Below, piece by piece: positions 12,901 to 24,700 of a stretch of DNA of 64,000 nucleotides. The stretch is from Stichopus chloronotus (lineage: Eukaryota > Echinodermata > Holothuroidea > Aspidochirotida > Stichopodidae). Both the position numbers and the translations under genes were made by a program. The DNA lies in assembly GCA_021234535.1 (NCBI GenBank), contig CM037842.1, forward strand, positions 5,808,203 through 5,872,202. The letters run 5' to 3'. The notes under the pieces were generated by a model. That model had not been told where the DNA came from. It searched no databases and saw only the letters and a list, made by a program, of their open reading frames with translations. How positions within the stretch are numbered: the first letter of the stretch is position 1; the number at the start of each line of letters is the position of its first letter.

Positions 12901-13504
12901 CTTTGCAAATTAAAAGGTTAAAGAATATGCTATAAAAATATGTATTGCATGATTTTGTTTATTTTTTCTGAATCAGCCTTCTTTAATTGACCTTGAGAAT
13001 TTCAGGTTCAGTGTTAGACAGAATAACATTAAATGCCAAATAGTGATAGCTGCTTTAGTGTGCGTAGTGAACAGGACAAAAATTCACTTGATTATATCAA
13101 GGTAAAGTGAAACTGGGAAGCTCTGTACGTGTGCATTGTTTGGTGTGTTTGTTAAAGAATTGAGTTGTATTCAACATCTACTTTAGTTTCCAGATAGATA
13201 GAGTCATGGAAGTTTTCAGTGGGAGGAAAAGTTATCTTTAAGTAAAATTAGTGTTGCTGGTGAGACAGTCCCACGTTTTCGGACGGTAAAACATATTTGA
13301 TATGCAGTTTTCAAGGTGTCTCTCAAATAAGTACGAACAATGACCTGTATGAATATACTGAGTAGTACATTTATCCATCACATTCATCCACAATTGTCAT
13401 CTATTTAGACTCCTAAGGCACCCCTCTCAAAAAAAAAAAAAAAAAACTTTGCTGGGTCCGTGACCATACAGCCATGAATGCGATTTGGTGCAATAAAAGT
13501 CCAC
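9926..13504. other. Intergenic, no recognised gene
   Basis: Mostly AT-rich sequence with one GC-rich block (10780-11650, listed separately). The short frames at 10772-10969 (-), 11788-12015 (-) and 12156-12344 (+) match nothing I recognise. Confidence 0.5.
10780..11650. other. GC-rich block, possible transposon or LTR remnant
   Basis: The base composition jumps well above the surroundings. The block contains GTCGAAGTCCCACGTCGC-type text, a CT microsatellite (11362-11377), a TATA-like TATATATCG...TATAAAAATA pair (11253-11275) and then CT-rich promoter-like sequence. A terminal repeat of a retroelement or an orphan promoter would both fit. I see no coding region and no second copy in the window. 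Confidence 0.3.
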
Positions 13505-13965
13505 CATTTTTGATTCCTTGCCGAAGGCGGGCAAGGAATCTTTGCGATGATGATTCGGTGTATGTGCGTGCGTGTGTGGGTGTGTGTGAGTGTATGTATG
13601 TGTGTGAGCAAATTCTTGTGAACACTCTAGCTTTTGAAGGGAAAGTGCAAGGTGGGTCAAAGTTGGTGTGTTGGTAGAACATATGAAGATCTCGGCTGGG
13701 ATTGTTTTCGGTGAAGGTCAAAGGTCATCTGAGGTCACCATCAGGCAGAATGTGTACAAACTATGTCTGCAGTATCTCAGAAACGACAAGTTGCATCATT
13801 TTCAAACTTATGTGGTATGTACTGCCCTGTAAGTAAGTGAGATTGTGAGGGTATTCTTGTAGGTCAAAGGTCATCTGGGGTCATCAGAAGTCATAATGTG
13901 AAAAGCTTGTGAACACTCTATCTTTTGAAGGGAATGTGCAAGAGAGTCCAAAGTCAGTGTGTACA
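13505..13965. repeat. Dispersed HINE/pearl-like repeat family A, copy with boundary hairpin
   Basis: Begins with a perfect 11-bp stem GATTCCTTGCC/GGCAAGGAATC around a 7-nt loop (13512-13540), then TTTGCGATGATGA, then a TG-rich microsatellite, then two tandem monomers. The monomers contain ...GTGAACACTCTA(G/T)CTTTTGAAGGGAA... and AGGTCAAAGGTCATCTG(A/G)GGTCA (13715, 13861). Hairpin, microsatellite and tandem core, in that order, recur across the window and define the family. Confidence 0.65.
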
Positions 13966-15570
13966 GTATTTGGTATTATGCTTCTTTTATTTATTACTCT
14001 TGTTTTGACAATTAAAAGTGCTCACTTAGTTTTCAAAGCGATAATTGGCTTTTAATTCCATCTGAGACATTTGTTTGGTCTGAAAATGGTGATTGACCAA
14101 TGACCTCTGTGAAAAATGGGAGAAAGGTTGACCCTTATCTTTCCCAGAGGAATCATTATCTGAAATACAGCGCTCCTTCTGTCATCAAACAATGTAGAAA
14201 AGATTTGTTTTCTGAAGTGGAGACAGTTGCACATGGAAGATTTCTGTTAGGGAAAAGTCTTATGTGCAATAGAGATAAATAAGTTATTACTTGGTCATAT
14301 GATGGGGTACATGGAGGAATTTATGTAGTTTATATAATTGGCAGTCATTTCAACTGTCATATGAGTATATCTCTTGTTCCTGGGAAATTTGTACTGTACC
14401 TAGGCTACCACTGTGCAGGCTGGAGAATTCTTGGCCACCAGTGTTATCTTACATTACATGCATACAGCAGGTATTGGAAAATGGTGTGCAGTATTAATGG
14501 CGTCATCTGGTATATCCTGTGGTTACTACAGTAAACTGCAACTTGAAAAAAAATTAATGGAAGTGCATGTATAAGTGGCAAGGAATCACTGAGCCCTTGG
14601 CTTTCTTGTTTATTCCTTGCCGTAGGCAGGGGAATCTATGCAGTCCTGATGTCGTGTGTGGGTGTGCGTGTGTGTGTGTGCGTGCGTGTGTGTGTGTGTG
14701 TGTGTGTGTGACGGTTGCTCGTAAACACTCTATCTCAAAAAGGGTAACTCTGAGTATTTTCATTTTTGGCATGTGGGTTGCCCATATTGAGTAGATGATC
14801 CCTATTGTTTTTGGTGTCCAAATCTTACATATTAATGAGGTTATGGGGTAAAACATAAACAATTTTAAAACTGCCATAGTTCCTTATCCGTCTGTCAGAT
14901 TTGTTTTAAACTTGATAAGGTTGTCTGTTATTAACAGGTTCATGACCCTGTGAAATTTAATGCTTATCAATAGAGAGGAAGGGATAATTTTTCACTATAA
15001 AACAATGATAATAGCCTAAACACCATTATTGTGGTTACTATAAACTACCGTACAAATCTATATTGGGCTATATTGTACCAAATTACTATTGGCATTTGTT
15101 GATTCCTTTCACACACTTAACTCAATAGGGATTGTTTTAATTGCAAACTTTTTTAAGCTTTTTCAGCCTAAGGTAGCCAATCAGGACCATGTCATGTTTG
15201 AAATATCATTTTCCCAGCCTATGGAAGCCACTCAGGACCATGTCATGTTTGAAATAGTATTTTCACTATACTGCATTTGTAAGTAGAGAATAACTTTTTA
15301 CTTTTCAAACACTCCCTCAGAGGCCTCCATAGGTTGTCTCAGTAACTGGGAGGTCATGGGGTCAGATAGCTGTCACCTGCGCTTCATTTATCTCTTTGAT
15401 AGAACAAAGCTGACTCCTGCCCAGTCTACCACTGATTGTCTCCTGTGTATATTAAGGCATTCCGTAAATATTTACTAGTATGAGAATAATCTGCAGTTAC
15501 TGTATATATCATCAGAAATACAAGTAGCAAGATGCATTGCTGAGCCTCCATTGTGTTTTCTCAAAATCTT
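13966..15570. other. Intergenic sequence between repeats, gene-free
   Basis: No gene seen apart from the family A copy inside it. A short tandem duplication sits at 15170-15258: the block CC(T/A)...AGCCA(A/C)TCAGGACCATGTCA with TGTTTGAAATA following occurs twice, about 62 bp apart. The upstream LTR of the gypsy relic should lie in the last few hundred bases, but I could not fix its left end. Confidence 0.45.
14575..14850. repeat. Family A repeat, boundary plus microsatellite plus monomer
   Basis: Starts GGCAAGGAATCACTGAGCCC, continues TTCCTTGCCGTAGGCAGG, GGAATCTATGCAG, then a (TG)n tract (14655-14710), then a monomer with AAACACTCTATCTC and CCCTATTGTTTTTGGTG. It shows the 3' end of one unit abutting the 5' end of the next. 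Confidence 0.6.
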
Positions 15571-15574
15571 ACAA

Positions 15575-15591
15575 TGGCGATGAAGATGGGA
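15575..15591 (+). other. Putative tRNA primer-binding site of the gypsy relic
   Basis: TGGCGATGAAGATGGGA begins with the TGG that pairs with a tRNA CCA end. It lies 1 nt after a CTTACA that could be the end of a 5' LTR, and about 80 bp upstream of the gag start, the normal arrangement in LTR retrotransposons. Confidence 0.5.
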
Positions 15592-15670
15592 TCCTTTTAT
15601 TAAGGACTCTGAAAACCTTCAAGGAAGACCTTAATACTAGAAGAAAATTGATTAAATTCTGACAATTAAA

Positions 15671-16199
15671 ATGTCCTATCCACATTTTCCTGAGTTCAGT
15701 CTCGGAGATAATTCGGATCATGCAAGTATTGGCATGCGGTGGGAGAAATGGCTACTTCGATTGGATCACGACACAGCAAAAACCAAGCTGACGGAGTATT
15801 TTCAACTTATAAGAAAAACTGAATACGCGATTTTCAAGTTTCGTCAAGCGAAGCAAGGGGAAGGCGAAACGTTGGATGTGTTTACCACCAGGCTGAGGCA
15901 ATTAGCAAATTCTTGTCAGTTTATGGATATAGATAAAGAAATCAAATCACATATAATTCAAAGTTGCAGTTCGTCACGATTGCGGCGAAGAGTGTTGAAG
16001 GAACCGAACCGCAACTTAATTGAGATATTTGACTTAGGGAAAGCACTTATCAGCTCGGATCAAAATGCTACAGAAATTGAAGGACCAAAAGTGGAAACAG
16101 TACAAAGTAAACTACCGAAAAACTCGGACAGCGCCAGAAATAAATGGTACAAACAAAGCCCAGTGTTGGAAATGTGGTAGTGACTTTCCAGAAGGGTAA
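15671..16199 (+). pseudogene. Decayed Ty3/gypsy-type gag
   Basis: A 169-codon frame opens with MSYPHFPEFSLGD. It contains WEKWLLRLD joined abruptly to a DTAKTKLTEYF...YAIFKFRQAKQGEGETLDVFTTRLRQLA core, typical of gag from metazoan gypsy elements. In intact relatives a segment of roughly 60-80 residues separates these two parts, so an internal deletion is likely. Near 16155 the nucleocapsid zinc knuckle (CWKCGSDFPEG) continues in another frame and stops at 16199 before the His and the last Cys, so there is a frameshift and a truncation. No protease, RT or integrase follows; family A repeat starts at once. This is a dead partial element. Confidence 0.7.
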
Positions 16200-16224
16200 T
16201 GTTGACTGTTATCATACTGTCTGT

Positions 16225-16480
16225 ACTTGATGTGTGGGTTGGCCATACTGGGTAGGTGATCCCTATTGCTTTTGGTGGACGTCAAATGTCACGGTCATGT
16301 CAGGTTACCCAAAATAAAGATCATTTTGAGTTAAAGGCTTGTGGTGTATCAAGAAAAATAACTGCAGTTGATCTTATACTTGTCATGTGGATAATTCAAC
16401 CTTGTTCTAATATAACCATGTGGCAAGGAATCACAAAGCCTTTTGGCTTTCTGGTTATTATCTTTAATCCTTTAAGTAAT
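16225..16480. repeat. Family A repeat fragment
   Basis: Contains GTGGGTTGGCCATACTGGGT, ATCCCTATTGCTTTTGGTGG, GTCAAATGTCACGGTCATG and the terminal GTGGCAAGGAATCACAAAGC block followed by TTTTGGCTTTC. It abuts the gag relic, so one element inserted into or beside the other. Confidence 0.6.
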
Positions 16481-16910
16481 CTTTAAGTTACTTTTGATTA
16501 ATAATCTTGAAACAATGCTTTCCACCCCCCTTATGAGCATCCAACCAAATTCTACAAATCAATGTACCCATACAACCTGAAAAATGTTGACAGAAACGGT
16601 GACAGAAATCGTTTCAGTTTATCACCAGATATGCATTGTTCCTTCATACAATATGATGGTGGTGGGTGCTAATGATGCATTGTTCTTAAAAAGGACATAC
16701 ATGTAATTTGGTAGTGATGATGTAGCATTGTATATCTATATTATTCACTTTCATCACATATAACAGATATCATGATGCTGCACTGTGTATGAATGTGACT
16801 CTTGTTTTGTGCATGCTTGGTACTTCAATTACAGCAGTGTGTCATGATTACTTTATACAACACCTTGACAAGAATGTACTGAGTCGTAATGTACTGTAAC
16901 TTAAAAATGT
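16481..16910. other. Intergenic, nothing recognised
   Basis: AT-rich unique-looking sequence with no coding or RNA-gene signal. Confidence 0.5.
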
Positions 16911-17030
16911 CATGCCGTCTCTTATTTATAAGTTACTTGGTATCGTACTTCTGCATAATGCAAAACCGCTCAAATTTGGTTCTCGCACACACACTTCTGC
17001 AGAAGCGTGTTATGCTGTATGTAGTGTACA

Positions 17031-17072
<42 letters not shown>

Positions 17073-17138
17073 AAGTTAAGCGGTTTTACATCATGCACAA
17101 GTACGATACCAAGTAGCTTATAAATAAGAGACGGCATG
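16911..17138. repeat. Foldback element: 60-bp inverted repeat around an (AGT)n microsatellite
   Basis: The left arm, 16911-16970 (CATGCCGTCTCTTATTTATA...), is the reverse complement of the right arm, 17079-17138, with about 5 mismatches in 60 bp. The 108-bp loop contains a run of about 13 AGT triplets (17037-17071). Transcribed, it would form a very stable hairpin. It lies about 260 bp upstream of the NLR promoter-like elements. The frame through it giving a serine run is an artefact of the AGT tract. Confidence 0.8.
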
Positions 17139-17324
17139 AGATTTGTACAGCAATGTTTTGCTTTTCATAGGCTACAGAGCTTTGTTGTACGTAATCTTCT
17201 TAGCACGTGTTTGAAGGTACCGTTTTACGAACATACAATATAGAAACACTTGAGAACAATGAGAGATTTCTGTCCTCTAAGATCTAAGGTCTCTTTATTT
17301 ATGAGTCTTTCATATTGCCTGATG
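17139..17324. other. Upstream flank of the NLR gene
   Basis: Unique-looking AT-rich sequence; nothing specific recognised. Confidence 0.4.
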
Positions 17325-17413
17325 ATTGGCTCAAAAGAGCATCAATATTTTTATTCTTAGGAAAAAGTCATTGAGTGCTAGTAAGTGTAATTGATGACGT
17401 CAGCATATATAAA
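17325..17413 (+). promoter_or_regulatory. Putative core promoter of the NLR gene
   Basis: An inverted CCAAT box (ATTGG, 17325-17329), a perfect palindromic CRE (TGACGTCA, 17395-17402) and a TATA box (TATATAAA, 17406-17413) lie in order on the + strand within 90 bp, about 1.07 kb upstream of the first coding exon I could place. Transcription would start near 17436-17445. The CRE directly beside the TATA box suggests CREB/ATF-type inducibility, an inference only. Confidence 0.45.
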
Positions 17414-18483
17414 TTTTTCATAGCTTGCAATTTGTACGCAATTTGTACGCACTGAGTAGGAATCCAACCGATAGTTCGCAGACGTTGGTGTTACGACTGT
17501 AGTCAGAACTGATGCATCTAATTTAGAGCAATGCTACAGTATGCTACTAGAAGGTCACCTGCATACGTGCGGCATCACATGCACGTTATTGTTCGTTTTA
17601 AATTTGAATGATATCTGAGTTGAAGGCTACGTATTTGTCTAAAAAAGTTTTATTATTTAGTTTTTCATCCTTCAGAAATATTCAGTTGTAGTCAATTTTC
17701 ATCACACGAATTTATAACGGTGTATATGTGTAGTCACATGTTATATCATGAAATATTTACCATTCATTAGCCTAACTACTTTGGCCTATGTATTAATACG
17801 TGTGAGCTAAATGGTAGACCTGCCTTATCAGAACCACATGGTAAACACTCATATCACATTAAGTGTTGAAATCTGCTTTTTACTTTAATCAAACCTTGAT
17901 GTTGGAAGTGTCCATTACTTGCAGTTACTGTAATATAACTGCACATGTTAATGCATTGCACTACACGTAGTAGTTCAAACCTAATGTATGTTAGTGTCAT
18001 TATTAACAATCATTACTTGTTTCATCACGTGACACGCTTTATATACTACCAAAACTACACAAAAACATCACATAAAGTTTCATTAAGAAGTTGGATCAAA
18101 CTCATATATAGATTAACAATACAGTGAAGAAGCTCTAATTAAAAGTTATTCTTCATTTCACATGAAATGTTAACAAATTTACTAAATTAAGCAAATTTTG
18201 CACTTAAGCAAAGCATAGTACTAAGGAAGCAACCTGAATTTAAGGTATATACTTCATGTAAACCAACCTCAAACTGACTTGAAAGGACTCCTCTTGCTGC
18301 TCCTTTTTCAGTAGAGGCTATTAAGTCTATTCATTCCCCCTTCTGCTGTCATCTGATGTTTAGATCGGCTTGCATGAAGTATCTTGGATTTTGAGCTGAT
18401 ATTTTATAGAATGACACGTCGCATTTATTACTTAGAGATCAACTCATCATGCCTGTATCTTGCTGTAATTTTCTCATCCATAG
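17414..18483 (+). other. Presumed 5' UTR exon and first intron, start codon not located
   Basis: The first placed coding exon is entered in phase 0 just after an acceptor, and TAG lies in frame right before it, so a start exon must lie here or further upstream. ATGs near 17525 and 17541 are followed by stops or weak donors; none is convincing. The rest is AT-rich intron-like sequence. Confidence 0.3.
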
Positions 18484-18754
18484 AACTCCATCTTTACATT
18501 CAGCAATCTGAAGAAAGAGCTGTCTTCAAGGCTAACTGAACATGATTGCATGGAATTAGGAAAATATTTTCAGATTCCACTTGATCAGCTTAAGAGATCC
18601 AGTAGCAGCAAGACAACCTCTGAGAGTTTCTTGCTAACCCTTGAGGAAAGAGGACTCCTATATCATTCAAATGTGAACCATTTAATGAAGGCACTAACTA
18701 CGTTGAAGATAAGACAATGTTCTTTAGTAGCAGCTACTTACATGAAGCTAAAAG
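18484..18754 (+). CDS. Exon a: first death effector domain
   Basis: Acceptor CATCCATAG|AAC (phase 0 in), donor AAAAG|GTAACT (phase 1 out). It encodes a DED: helix 1-2 FSNLKKELSSRLTEHDCMEL, then SESFLLTLEERGLL, the classic L-x-L-E-E-R-G-L-L signature of DED helix 3-4, then a helical tail ending YMKLKG. The E/D-R-x-D-L charge triad of caspase-8/FADD DEDs is not obvious at the end. A Met codon at 18550 lies inside helix 2, so starting there would break the domain. Confidence 0.75.
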
Positions 18755-21700
18755 GTAACTCAGTCACTATCAGAGTACGGACAATACTGCGACTGGAGCT
18801 ACATGATGGTTTTCTGCATTTACTAGTTGTAACATTCAAAGAGATAAGTAATTGATAAACTGGGTTATACAGTAAATGTACACAGTGTTTAACGTTCATT
18901 CGTATCTCAATGTAACACATCGGCTATGCAGCACAGAGTAACAATTTCTACAATCTACCCACGAAGTCTATTTTAACATTTTGATTTTTTCAAGTAAAAC
19001 TATTCTCATCTTTGCATTGTTTCTCAAGGCACTTCAACCAAGTCCATTTGTAATATGGACACGCATTGAATTAACAAGAACAAAACTTTCACCTTTTCAG
19101 CTTCTCAAGAGACAGATTATGAAAGATTCTTGGCTGGCCTTGCTGCACATCTCACATTGTCAATATCAGAAACGTTGTGTGATTACTTTAAGTTCAGTGA
19201 TGAGGAAAAGAAAGTTGTCACCACCAGTCAGAATCCTGGACTGTCCTTCCTCTTGACTCTTGAGAAGATGGGATTCATTAATGCCTCAGATGTCAGTCAA
19301 TTAGAGGCACCGTTAGCTGCGAAGCACCTTCTCCAGGCTGTGGCTAAGATTCTCGAATACCAGTCGTTGATTGCAGAAGATAGCACAGAACAAACTGATC
19401 TCTCAAATGAAGGTGTCACAATATTCTTTTTTTTTTCTTTTTGCTTACCATTTTCTTTACAATATTTAACATTTATAACCCTCAATTTACAATAGGCAAC
19501 AGTAGGTGAATGGCCACCTACTGTCCAATGTGTCTTGCAATTGGTTAGTAGTCTTTGTTTGATTTTTAACTGTGTGTATGTGTGTGGTTTTAAACTACAT
19601 GATAACTCAAGAACTGAGCATTTGACTGACTATGGAACGCCAGGAGGGCCATAATTTATGATATCATTTGATACGTTGTTGTAACGAAAATATACGTCTG
19701 TAAACCCCAAATATACGTCTATACATATCGAATGTATACGGCTATATATCTAAAGTATACGTCATTACATCGAAATGTTATGCCATTGCATCAAAAAAAG
19801 GACGTCGTTACATCGAAATCTTATGTTGTTGCACGACGTTATTGTACTAAACGTCGATACCGTCAGCAGAAGTGATGTGTGGCTGTTGCCCTTATATGGA
19901 TAAGAATGAAAACTCTATCGTCTTTTTCTAGGTGGTCAAAGATCATCTGAGGTAACCTGTCAATGGTTGTCAATATGATAGCTCAAGGTAGAAACCGTGA
20001 AAACTATTTGCACTAAGCATATGAGTCCTTACACCAAATTAAAGAGAGTTCTTGTTTCCAGTAGAAGTCAAAGGTGGCTTGTCATGTATATGTATCACGT
20101 TGAGTACAAAAACTATGTAGTACTTAGAAGACGCTCAAGCCACCTGCGGTCAACAGAGGTCAAATAGTCACGGCTTGTAAACACTATGTCTCAAGATGGA
20201 AAGTACGACAAATGTTATATTTGGTAGGTTGGTGTATCACCCTCACGGCTAGAAGTAGGACTATATATAAAGCATTCACAAATTTCATATTGAATATGTA
20301 TGTGAACCACATTGATTACAAGAACCCTATTCGTTGTGGTAGAAGTCAAAACGTCATTAAGTTAAATAGGGATCAAAAAAGTAAATGAATACGTGGTATT
20401 TTAAGAATGAAAGCTTGAGAAGATGTCATATTTCACATGTATGTGTGCAATACAAATTTAAAAATTCCGTATTTTCGGCGGTCTCAGTTAAAGGTCATGT
20501 GGGATCAAAGGTTGTCAAACAGTACCCCCTTACAAGTATTATATCTAAAATAGGAAAACGTGAACACAACTGGTACTCACTGTGTTATCCCTATTGATTT
20601 TATCGGAGGTACAAGGTCACCTTGAATATACAATGGTCAAAAGTTTCAAGATATGAAGGTTACACAGGTCTCATATTTATTATGGGGGTGTAGTAAATGT
20701 GACATTTAGGTTGCAAATGTCTGTCACATTTGGTGGTGACCATTTGTGTCCGAAAGGATCAATTTGTCAAAACAATGTACACATGGAAGATCAAGACGAG
20801 ACGCTTTGACATTTCCTATTTAGTATTCACGCATGCTTGGTGATTACACGATGCCTATCAGTCATGATCTTAGGTCAGCAAATGTCACTGTATAGCAGTG
20901 TTCAGATCCCAGTTGGTAACAAAATAAATTAATGTAGAACTTTCTGTAAGGTTGCAACCGACCGAGCATGAAACACATCTTCCCCGTATACGTTATGCCA
21001 GATTCATTAAACGTACTTGTAACTACATCCATCGAAAACACAATGCTTTTCTTTCGACTAAGGTGGTCGACCATCTGGAGTCACAGTGGGTTAAGCTCCT
21101 AGGAAGGATGGTGCTGTAGCATAACTAGTATTTTTCTCATTAAGTTGTGGTTAAGGACACGTTCTCTACTAGGCGAATTTCTTTTAAATATCATGACATC
21201 TTCATTACACTTCATGACATCTTTGCATTCTCATTAGAAGTTATCTTTACTAAAGAACAAATTAAATTAAAATACCAGGATCTTTCATTTTGAAAAGTGC
21301 CATGATAGTCACACTTCTCAAGTTGTAAGGTATAGAAAACACAAAAACCTTGCTTTCATTTAGTGAAAATCGAGTAAATGTTCCCTATTTTAATTTATCC
21401 CATATGTCTATTCAATATACACCTCATTACATTCATTGAACTATGATTCGATCTGTAATGTCTCTTTCATAGGTAAACATAAATTATTCATCAAATGTGT
21501 GCAGCAGAAGACAAAGAGTTGGTTTGAATCTATGACTCCTGTCCCTTGGAAGAAATCCTGTCAATGGAAATCAAGTGATCTTTTTGTTGCCAGTGGTTTG
21601 GTCTTGACAAGCTCTGAATCTAAGAAATCTTCCAGCGATGTTGATGCTAAATCTAAATTACACTACCAAGATATATTCACCGATGAAAGACTGAAAGGAA

Positions 21701-24700
21701 AGACCAGAATAATTCTAGAAGGACAACCAGGATCTGGTAAGACAATGCTCTCGTCTCAACTGGCATATGACTGGAGTTGTGGAAGGATCCAAGATGTCCC
21801 CATTGTCATCTATCTTCCACTGAAACTTGTCGAAGACATGACAATTGTTCAAGCTATCAAAATGTTTTATATTAGAAAGGATGTTCCAATCCTGGAAGAT
21901 GACATTGAGTCTATCCTTGCCAACAATATGAATGTTAAAATTTACTTGATACTGGATGGATATGAAGAGTACAATGGTAGACCAAAGGAAGGAGAACTTT
22001 CAGAGGTAATGAATGTAATGATGAAAGAGAAACTACCTAACTGCAATGTGATTCTTACAGCTCGGTCAGATTATGTCAAGGATCTACCTCCAACTCCGAT
22101 GTTAAAGATTGGAAGCTTTGGTGAGGATGAGAGGAATGAATATATTGAAAAGATATATTCAGATGATAATGACAGGCAAGAGGCAGTAAAGGAAGTTATG
22201 AACAAAATTCCATTTATTGCTGAACTTTGCACGGTCCCATTGCTTTTTGTACTATCAGTACATAATATTGAGAGTTTAGAATGGTTGCATGAACAGCAAC
22301 ATAATAGAGTTACTCCTTTCGTGAAAACAATTGTGGATTTACTTTGTCCTGTACCAGAGACATATGATGTTGATAATCCCTATCACTCAAAGCTATTTTC
22401 TACTTTGTCATTGGAGGAACTTGCCTTCAATGGACTCTGTAGAGGAACACAGCAGTTAATGTGGCAGAAAGACTTTGTGGTTCAGTATGTGATGAATAGT
22501 AAGGAATGGATTGATTCAGGGATACTGGTTGTTGAGGAAGGAAATACAAGTGACTTTGGCAGAGAAAGTCCTCAGAGTGATAAAAAGAGTGAAACTACTG
22601 AACCTGAGTCAACAGTAGCACTTGATGTGAGTGGCACAGATAAACCTTATGAAGAGATCAAGCTGACCACCGATGGGACTCAGAAAAAGGGCGAAATTTT
22701 ATCAGCTACTGATGAAATATTTTCAGAAGCAGGAAGTGAAGCAATGATAAAAGGGAAAAGAACATTTCATCAACTTGGAGGATCAAGTGCTAAGTTTGTT
22801 CCTTTGCACGTTAGATTTCTTCATAAACTAATCCAAGAATGGTTTGCTGCAAAACATTTGGCTCGACTATTCTGGAGGTCAAGTAAGAGTTATTATCAAT
22901 ATCAGTCGTTCAGAGAACACTTGGCTACCATAGACCCTGCTGATCTCCATTACGTCTTAAGATTTACCTGCCACATCTGTCCTCCCAGCTTTAATTTGAT
23001 CACCAGTTATCTGATGGGAGAGTTCAAGACAAAGGATGGTCGAATTCCTGATTACATCATTAACTGTATTTGCCTCTGTTTCTCGGAATATGTTGGTTAC
23101 CATGGAAAGGATGTTAAGGAGAAAGTTAAAGAACTGTGTCAAACCGAGATAATTCACATCAACTCTGCAGATAGTCTGTTATTACTGAAAGCAAAAGTAT
23201 CTGTTGTCACTTTTGCTTCTAAATCTAAGGTAATGATTATTATCACTGCTTTCACTCCTTGTTTTTGGTTTCAGACATGGGAGGAACACATGATATATCG
23301 GTGATGTTTGTGACCGTTGTTCAGTATGTATCTATATGTGGCAGGTGCATGTTGGATATCTCATAAAAAAAACCATAGAAGTTGAGCAGAAAATAATCTG
23401 AATATTTAGCAAAGACTTTTGTTAGCATTCTTTTGAACGCACCGGTTATTGAATATTCTATTGATATCAATGAAGAAGCTTACAGTATATTCACTTACAA
23501 TAACTTTTCTACTGCTTGTGTCTAATGGTATGGCAAAGAAAGAAGAAATACTCGTTTGGTAGTTTAGTTGCGTAGAGTAACTTCTTATAATTTGTTACAC
23601 CTTACGTAACATGACAGAACAAACATTACATTATGTTATAGATTGACTTGGTGATCAACATCCACATAGTGATAATGTTATAAATTAAAATTAAATAAGA
23701 ATCAATAAAATTTTCTTTATAAGGGATCAAATATTTCTCATCTTGACAAAATGCTTTCATTGTTCTTCCTAAAGATTTTACTGAAAGGGCTCAGTCTTAC
23801 CGACGTTGTAGAATCTGTTGCAAACAAAAATCTTCTACTGAAGTATGACGTGGGGCTGAACATCTTAGATAACTTGGAGTCTATTGAAATCAGTCGTTGG
23901 GATCAGAAACTTAAAAGTACAGATTACGACGATGTCATACAGTTTATTGCCAATAGTAAATGTATTAAAACAGCTCGGTGAGTAGTTACACGAATATAAT
24001 GTTTACTTTCTTATTCTCCGATGTCCTTGTGCATTGCCAGTTGTGATTAGATAATTAATGTTGGTTTTATTAATACAAGACCAAAATGTTTCACCTCTGA
24101 AAATTTCTGTCAAGAAGAGACGTTACTTTCTTTATAATCTTCTCAGTTAGATGTTTATCAGTTAATGATCTAGCTAGTGATTTTTATGGAGGATCAATGG
24201 CATTTACATTGCCTAGCGAATAGCAGGTTAAAGTTTTGTGCATCATATCTCAATGAAAGAACTACAAACTTGATACGAAGTCCAGTGAGTACTGATTCCT
24301 ATTGTACCTGACGCATATTAAGCTGATTTAGGACGTCATCTGAGATCAACAGAGATGTTAGTTGAAATGATAATACGTTACTTTCAAACTTGAGATGTGG
24401 CACCAAAACAATGTACTTACATCTTTAATTCCTTATGGTACCACAGCGTGACGCCCATCATATGGCTCAGATGTCGTTGGAAATTAATCTATGTCAAAGC
24501 ATGATTTCATACAAAAGTAAATTGCCATTCTTTACTAAGAATTCTTTTCTAAATTACTAAATAAGGAGTAGTTACTATTAAGGACTTCCTTTTCCTAGGG
24601 TGAAAGCAACGGTTTTTTTTTAATTAAACACGTGCAAGAGTCTGGGTTCATTACAATAACAATACAATTTGAAAGTTTGACTAAGTATAACTGTCTTTTA

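Larger units (their letters stand above)
19413..21472 (+). other. Intron b, filled with repeats
   Basis: Holds a degenerate tandem array (19683-19858) and a run of family A monomers (about 19560-20690). The last 780 bp shows nothing specific. Confidence 0.55.

Noticed and set aside
13405..13721. Open frames on both strands with T-H-T-H or V-C-V-C runs (also 14554-14877)
   Set aside because: They are produced by the TG/CA microsatellite of the dispersed repeat and have no family resemblance.
16889..17116. Frame with a poly-serine run
   Set aside because: The serines are the AGT microsatellite in the loop of the foldback element, not a protein.
23230..23304. Continuation of the NACHT frame past 23229
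   Set aside because: A consensus donor AAG|GTAATG ends the exon. The 24 residues beyond look like translated intron, and the next exon is in phase from 23229.
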